A DNA stretch of 34,395 bases from positions 1-34,395 of the forward strand of contig CANHVU010000030.1 of NCBI GenBank assembly GCA_947464275.1, given 5' to 3'. Positions 31,002-34,395 of the stretch are shown piece by piece. The position numbers and the translations under genes were made by a program. Every line of letters starts with the position of its first letter. Position 1 is the stretch's first letter. The stretch is from Bacteroidota bacterium. GTDB taxonomy: Bacteria; Bacteroidota; Bacteroidia; UKL13-3. Below the pieces are notes generated by a model. It did not search any database, was not told the DNA's origin, and was given only the letters and a program-made list of their open reading frames with translations.

Positions 31002-33734
31002 TTAAATAGCAAAAGCTTGATCTATAATAGCAGCTTGTTCTTTTGAATGTACTTTGCTAAATCCTGTAGCTGGCGATGCACTGCTTTCGCGGCTTATGCG
31101 TTTTAAATGCATATTATTATCCCAACGTAATAAGTATAACCAAGCGCCCATATTCTTAGGTTCTTCTTGTACCCAACAGAATTCAGCTCCTTTGTATTTT
31201 TCGTAAATAGCTGCTAACTGAGTTTCTGGCATTGGATACAATTGTTCTACCCTAACTATTGCAATGTCTTTTCTATCATTTTTTTGTTGATATTCAAGTA
31301 GTTCGTAGTAAATTTTACCTGTGCAAAGCAATACGCGTTTAACCGATTTTTTAGTTACAAATGCATCATCAATTACTTCTTGGAAAGTTCCATCAGTAAA
31401 TTCTTCTAATTTACTAACACAAGCAGGGTGACGTAATAAACTTTTTGGAGTCATTACTACCAATGGTAATCTGTAATCGCGTTTCAACTGTCTGCGCAAA
31501 GCATGGAAATAATTAGCCGGACTCGTAATATTACAAACTTGCATATTCCAATTAGCACATAATTGTAAAAAACGCTCTAAACGTGCCGATGAATGCTCTG
31601 GGCCTTGACCTTCGTAACCATGAGGCAACATCAAAGTTAAGCCACTATAGGTTTTCCATTTGGTTTCAGCGCTTGCCAAATATTGGTCTATAACTATTTG
31701 CGCGCCATTGGCAAAATCGCCAAACTGCGCTTCCCAAATCGTTAAATCATTAGGCGTAAACATACTGTAACCGTATTCAAAACCTAATACAGCATACTCG
31801 CTTAATAACGAATTATAGAACTCAACATTTCCTTTTTTATCTTCACCTAAACTATCTATCACATTATGAGCCAATTCGCTATCTTCTTGTTTAATAATAG
31901 CATGTCTATGGCTAAATGTACCGCGTTCACAATCTTGGCCAGTCATTCTTACATTATGCCCTTCGTTACTTAATGTAGCATAAGCCATTAACTCACCCAT
32001 TGCCCAATCGTAATTATCATTTTTTATCATGTTTTTACGATCATTGAACAATTTTTCAATCTTGCTAAATGCTTTAAAACCAGTTGGAATTCCAGTAATT
32101 TTATCTGCTAATCTTAAAAATAATTCTTTGCCAACAGCAGTATTTGTTTTTACTTCAAAATCTTCGCGTTTAGCCGATCTAAATCCTTCCCATTTATCTG
32201 CTAAAAAGTTCTTAGCCTTTGATGGTTCAGATGCTTTTGCACTTTCTAACTTAGCTTGTAACTCTTTTCTAAAATCAGAATCCATTTCTTTAGCCAAATC
32301 AGCTTCTACACTTCCTGCGCTTAACAATTTTTGGTTGTAAATTTCTCTTGGATTTTGGTGCGTTGCAATAGCTTTATATAATAAAGGTTGCGTAAATCTT
32401 GGCTCATCACCTTCGTTATGTCCATATTTTCTGTAACCTAACAAATCAATAAATACATCACTATTAAATTGTTGACGGTATTCCATTGCTAATTTAACAG
32501 TGTAAACCACCGCTTCTACATCATCTGCATTTACATGGAATACAGGGCATAAAGTAGTTTTAGCTACGTCAGTACAGTAAGTTGATGTTCTTGCATCAAT
32601 ATAATTGGTAGTAAATCCAATTTGGTTATTGGTTACTATATGAATACAACCTCCAACTGAATATGCTTTTAACCCTGCCATTTGAAGTACTTCATAAACT
32701 ACTCCTTGGCCAGCTACCGATGCATCTCCATGTATTAATATAGGTGCCACTTTTCCAATATCTCCACTGTGGTTTTTATCTAATTTTGCTCTAGTTAAAC
32801 CTTTTACTACTGGGTTAACAGTTTCTAAGTGCGATGGATTTGGCGATAAACTTAGTTTTACTTGTTTGTTTTTTCTAGTAGTTAAGTGCGATGAAAAACC
32901 TAAATGGTATTTTACATCACCCTCAAATATACCTTCGTCTTCAGCACTTTTGCCTTCAAACTCTTTAAAAATATCCTCGTACGATTTGCCTAAAATATTA
33001 GCCAATACATTTAAACGACCTCTATGCGCCATTCCTAATACAAACTCTTCTACACCAATTTCGGCACCAAATTGAATAACTTCATCTAAAGCCGGTATCA
33101 ATGTTTCAAGACCTTCTAACGAAAATCTTTTTTGACCAACAAACTTGGTATGAATAAAATTTTCAAATACTGTTGCTTGGTTCAATTTCGATAAAATATG
33201 TCTTTTATCCTCAAGGTCTAATTTAGGAGTATTTTTAGTACCCTCCATTTTACCTTGTAACCAGGTTAATTTTTCAGGATTTCTTATATAATCAAACTCA
33301 GCACCTATACTTTGGCAATAAGTTGCCTCTAAATGAGTTATTATATCCTTTAACTTAGCTGCACCAATTCCAATTTCAACTCCTGCATTAAAAGTTTTAT
33401 CTAAATCACCTGCATTTAAGCCAAAGTTTTCAATGGCTAAGTTAGGTGCATATTTTCTTCTCTCTCTTACAGGATTAGTTTTGGTAAATAAATGCCCACG
33501 CGAGCGGTAGCCTTTTATTAAGTTCAAAACATTTATTTCTTTCAATATATCTTCCGATAGTTCAGCACTGCCTGTGCCCACACTTTTACCATTAAATTTT
33601 TGTTGGCCCATTTCAAAGCCTTCAAAGAATTTTTGCCATCCAAAATCCACCGATTCAGTATCAGCCAAGTATTGCTGGTAAATATTGTCAATTGCCGCTA
33701 CATCAGCATTCGATATATAAGAAAATTTATCCAT
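31002..33734 (-). CDS. sucA: 2-oxoglutarate dehydrogenase E1 component
   Basis: A 910-residue thiamine-diphosphate enzyme of the TCA cycle that decarboxylates 2-oxoglutarate and passes succinyl groups to E2. The N-terminal E2-binding segment (FSYISNADVAAIDNIYQQYL...WQKFFEGFE) is present. The ThDP/Mg region reads IHGDASVAGQGVVYEVLQMA and TNNQIGFTTNYIDARTS. The transketolase-like C-terminal part has EAQFGDFANGAQIVIDQYL, MLPHGYEGQGPEHSSARLE and SPANYFHALRRQLKR. Length is typical of SucA/OdhA without a fused E2 domain. The expected partner sucB is not immediately downstream: a terminator-like hairpin and an SRPBCC gene follow instead, though sucB could lie elsewhere in the genome. A consensus TATATTTG promoter element is found upstream. 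Confidence 0.97.
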   Translation of the reverse strand: MDKFSYISNADVAAIDNIYQQYLADTESVDFGWQKFFEGFEMGQQKFNGKSVGTGSAELSEDILKEINVLNLIKGYRSRGHLFTKTNPVRERRKYAPNLAIENFGLNAGDLDKTFNAGVEIGIGAAKLKDIITHLEATYCQSIGAEFDYIRNPEKLTWLQGKMEGTKNTPKLDLEDKRHILSKLNQATVFENFIHTKFVGQKRFSLEGLETLIPALDEVIQFGAEIGVEEFVLGMAHRGRLNVLANILGKSYEDIFKEFEGKSAEDEGIFEGDVKYHLGFSSHLTTRKNKQVKLSLSPNPSHLETVNPVVKGLTRAKLDKNHSGDIGKVAPILIHGDASVAGQGVVYEVLQMAGLKAYSVGGCIHIVTNNQIGFTTNYIDARTSTYCTDVAKTTLCPVFHVNADDVEAVVYTVKLAMEYRQQFNSDVFIDLLGYRKYGHNEGDEPRFTQPLLYKAIATHQNPREIYNQKLLSAGSVEADLAKEMDSDFRKELQAKLESAKASEPSKAKNFLADKWEGFRSAKREDFEVKTNTAVGKELFLRLADKITGIPTGFKAFSKIEKLFNDRKNMIKNDNYDWAMGELMAYATLSNEGHNVRMTGQDCERGTFSHRHAIIKQEDSELAHNVIDSLGEDKKGNVEFYNSLLSEYAVLGFEYGYSMFTPNDLTIWEAQFGDFANGAQIVIDQYLASAETKWKTYSGLTLMLPHGYEGQGPEHSSARLERFLQLCANWNMQVCNITSPANYFHALRRQLKRDYRLPLVVMTPKSLLRHPACVSKLEEFTDGTFQEVIDDAFVTKKSVKRVLLCTGKIYYELLEYQQKNDRKDIAIVRVEQLYPMPETQLAAIYEKYKGAEFCWVQEEPKNMGAWLYLLRWDNNMHLKRISRESSASPATGFSKVHSKEQAAIIDQAFAI

Positions 33735-33763
33735 TGTATATTATATATAGTGTTGTTTTGTTG

Positions 33764-33771
33764 CAAATATA
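33764..33771 (-). promoter_or_regulatory. -7 element TATATTTG of sucA
   Basis: Exact TAnnTTTG match on the minus strand, 29 bases before the ATG, predicting a leader of about 20-25 bases. No convincing -33 partner. Confidence 0.5.
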
Positions 33772-33942
33772 ATAATATAGCCAATAATGCATTTATAAGT
33801 AACAGTATTAAAAACTGATTTTAGGTATAAAATAAATATAGATACACATATATATACATCAAACAAAAATGTATACATGTCCTACATTATATATAAAACA
33901 TACAAACCTATTATTATCCTTACAAGAATTAAATTTTATTTT

Positions 33943-34011
33943 GGAGCTAATCCAGCTATCTGCACTAGTTTTTCCGCTTCACTCCAAAAGCTAGTTGCCT
34001 CTATCTGGGCT
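33943..34011 (+). ncRNA. Structured intergenic element, possible Flavo-1-like RNA
   Basis: A 69-base element starting GGAGCTAATCCAGCTATCTG and ending CCTCTATCTGGGCT, followed by a T-rich ATTTTTATT. An inner hairpin ACTAGTTTTT (33964-33973) / AAAAGCTAGT (33986-33995) pairs at 9 of 10 positions. Outer pairs AGC..CCAG (from 33945) with CTGG..GCT (to 34011) close it, and CTATCTG occurs on both sides. From memory, elements of the form GGAGCTAATTCCCGCT...(variable hairpin)...CCGCTTCAATCGGGGCT occur in many copies in Bacteroidota genomes. The Flavo-1 RNA motif is a candidate name, not verified. Orientation is assigned from the GGAGC end and the T-tract. An ORF across it (33877-34059) is not credible. 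Confidence 0.5.
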
Positions 34012-34054
34012 ATTTTTATTATAATGCTAATAATTAGTATACATATAATACATA

Positions 34055-34093
34055 GATAACATAAGTATAACATGGTTTAATAGATATGTTATC
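34055..34093. repeat. Small inverted repeat
   Basis: GATAACATA (34055-34063) and TATGTTATC (34085-34093) are perfect 9-base complements around a 21-base spacer. It could be an operator-like dyad or chance in very AT-rich DNA; it lies about 90 bases before promoter P1. Confidence 0.35.
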
Positions 34094-34177
34094 ATAACAA
34101 TTTACATCCCAACCTTAGTAAATAAAAAAATAAGTCCTTGAAAATAAGGTATAATGGGGAGATGGTAAATAAATAAG

Positions 34178-34207
34178 TTGCAAAGGAATAAAAAGTACAT
34201 ACATTTG
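34178..34207 (+). promoter_or_regulatory. Strong promoter P1, tandem stable-RNA type
   Basis: TTGC (34178-34181), an 18-base spacer, then TACATTTG (34200-34207), directly followed by CACCCCC. This is a full Bacteroidota promoter with the C-rich start region I associate with rRNA and other highly expressed operons. It reads toward the right edge of the window. Confidence 0.7.
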
Positions 34208-34311
34208 CACCCCCTTGAAAGAGGGAAAGTTCTAAAGAAGAGGGTAAAGAGGAATCGTTGGATTATAAGTAAACACTAGCGAAGACGAGAAAAAATAATT
34301 AAAAATAAATC

Positions 34312-34341
34312 TTGCATAAAGAGAAAAAGTAATTATCTTTG
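34312..34341 (+). promoter_or_regulatory. Strong promoter P2, tandem stable-RNA type
   Basis: TTGC (34312-34315), an 18-base spacer, then TATCTTTG (34334-34341) and CCACCCC. It repeats P1 134 bases downstream with identical spacing and a shared leader containing AAAGTTCTAAA. No gene begins before the window ends; the product lies beyond 34395. Confidence 0.7.
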
Positions 34342-34395
34342 CCACCCCTTAGAAAAGGAAAAAAGTTCTAAACTTAGTGAAGAAAAAAATAAAAA

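Noticed and set aside
33943-34011. Integron attC-like site
   Set aside because: The element has nested stems but lacks the RYYYAAC/GTTRRRY core sites, and there is no integrase or cassette array.
33877-34059. 60-codon plus-strand ORF after sucA
   Set aside because: It runs through the structured element at 33943-34011, has no recognisable domain, and its composition follows the AT-rich background.

Overview
This is a chromosomal segment of an AT-rich member of the Bacteroidota. Four things point there: the TAnnTTTG -7 elements of the Bacteroidota primary sigma factor; weak or absent Shine-Dalgarno sequences; secreted proteins of the type IX secretion (T9SS) world, one with a canonical C-terminal sorting domain; and the family set (BshC, DUF1573, DUF1223, a single-chain OdhA/SucA). 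I cannot place it below phylum, though the giant-protein C-terminal module resembles what I remember from Chitinophagales/Sphingobacteriia-type genomes. No IS element, prophage, CRISPR array, tRNA or rRNA gene is visible inside the window.

Layout. 1-2.2 kb (+): the end of rimO, a non-coding stretch with two inverted-repeat elements, then bshC (bacillithiol synthesis). 2.2-6.2 kb (-): a three-gene surface-polysaccharide export set in the order flippase, Wzz-like co-polymerase, O-antigen ligase/polymerase. 6.2-8.3 kb (-): an unrecognised secreted/anchored protein, a RelE/ParE-type toxin-antitoxin pair with a good promoter, and a small membrane protein lying between two 35-bp direct repeats. 8.35-11.05 kb (-): an envelope pair, HtrA/DegP-like protease and a DUF1573 protein, ending in a bidirectional terminator. 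11.1-13.1 kb (-): an omega-amidase and a PLP aminotransferase that fit one glutamine-transaminase/omega-amidase step. 13.5-17.4 kb (+): a DUF1223 thioredoxin-fold protein, a double-domain universal stress protein, mnmA and a lipoprotein.

17.6-30.2 kb (+) is the most distinctive part. It holds a 3248-residue mosaic surface protein ending in two dockerin-like EF-hand loops, an 821-residue T9SS substrate whose N-terminal beta-sandwich looks cohesin-like, and a 65-residue protein with a PVDGG/TM/basic tail like a C-terminal sorting signal. Synonymous codon use changes sharply at the border of the giant protein's C-terminal module and then stays similar into the next two genes, which suggests the module has a different history from the rest of the gene.

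30.4-34.4 kb: an SRPBCC protein and sucA (2-oxoglutarate dehydrogenase E1), both (-), followed by about 660 bp without a gene. That stretch holds a structured element of a type I recall as multicopy in Bacteroidota and, at the very end, two tandem near-identical strong promoters aimed out of the window. They look like rRNA-operon or other stable-RNA promoters.
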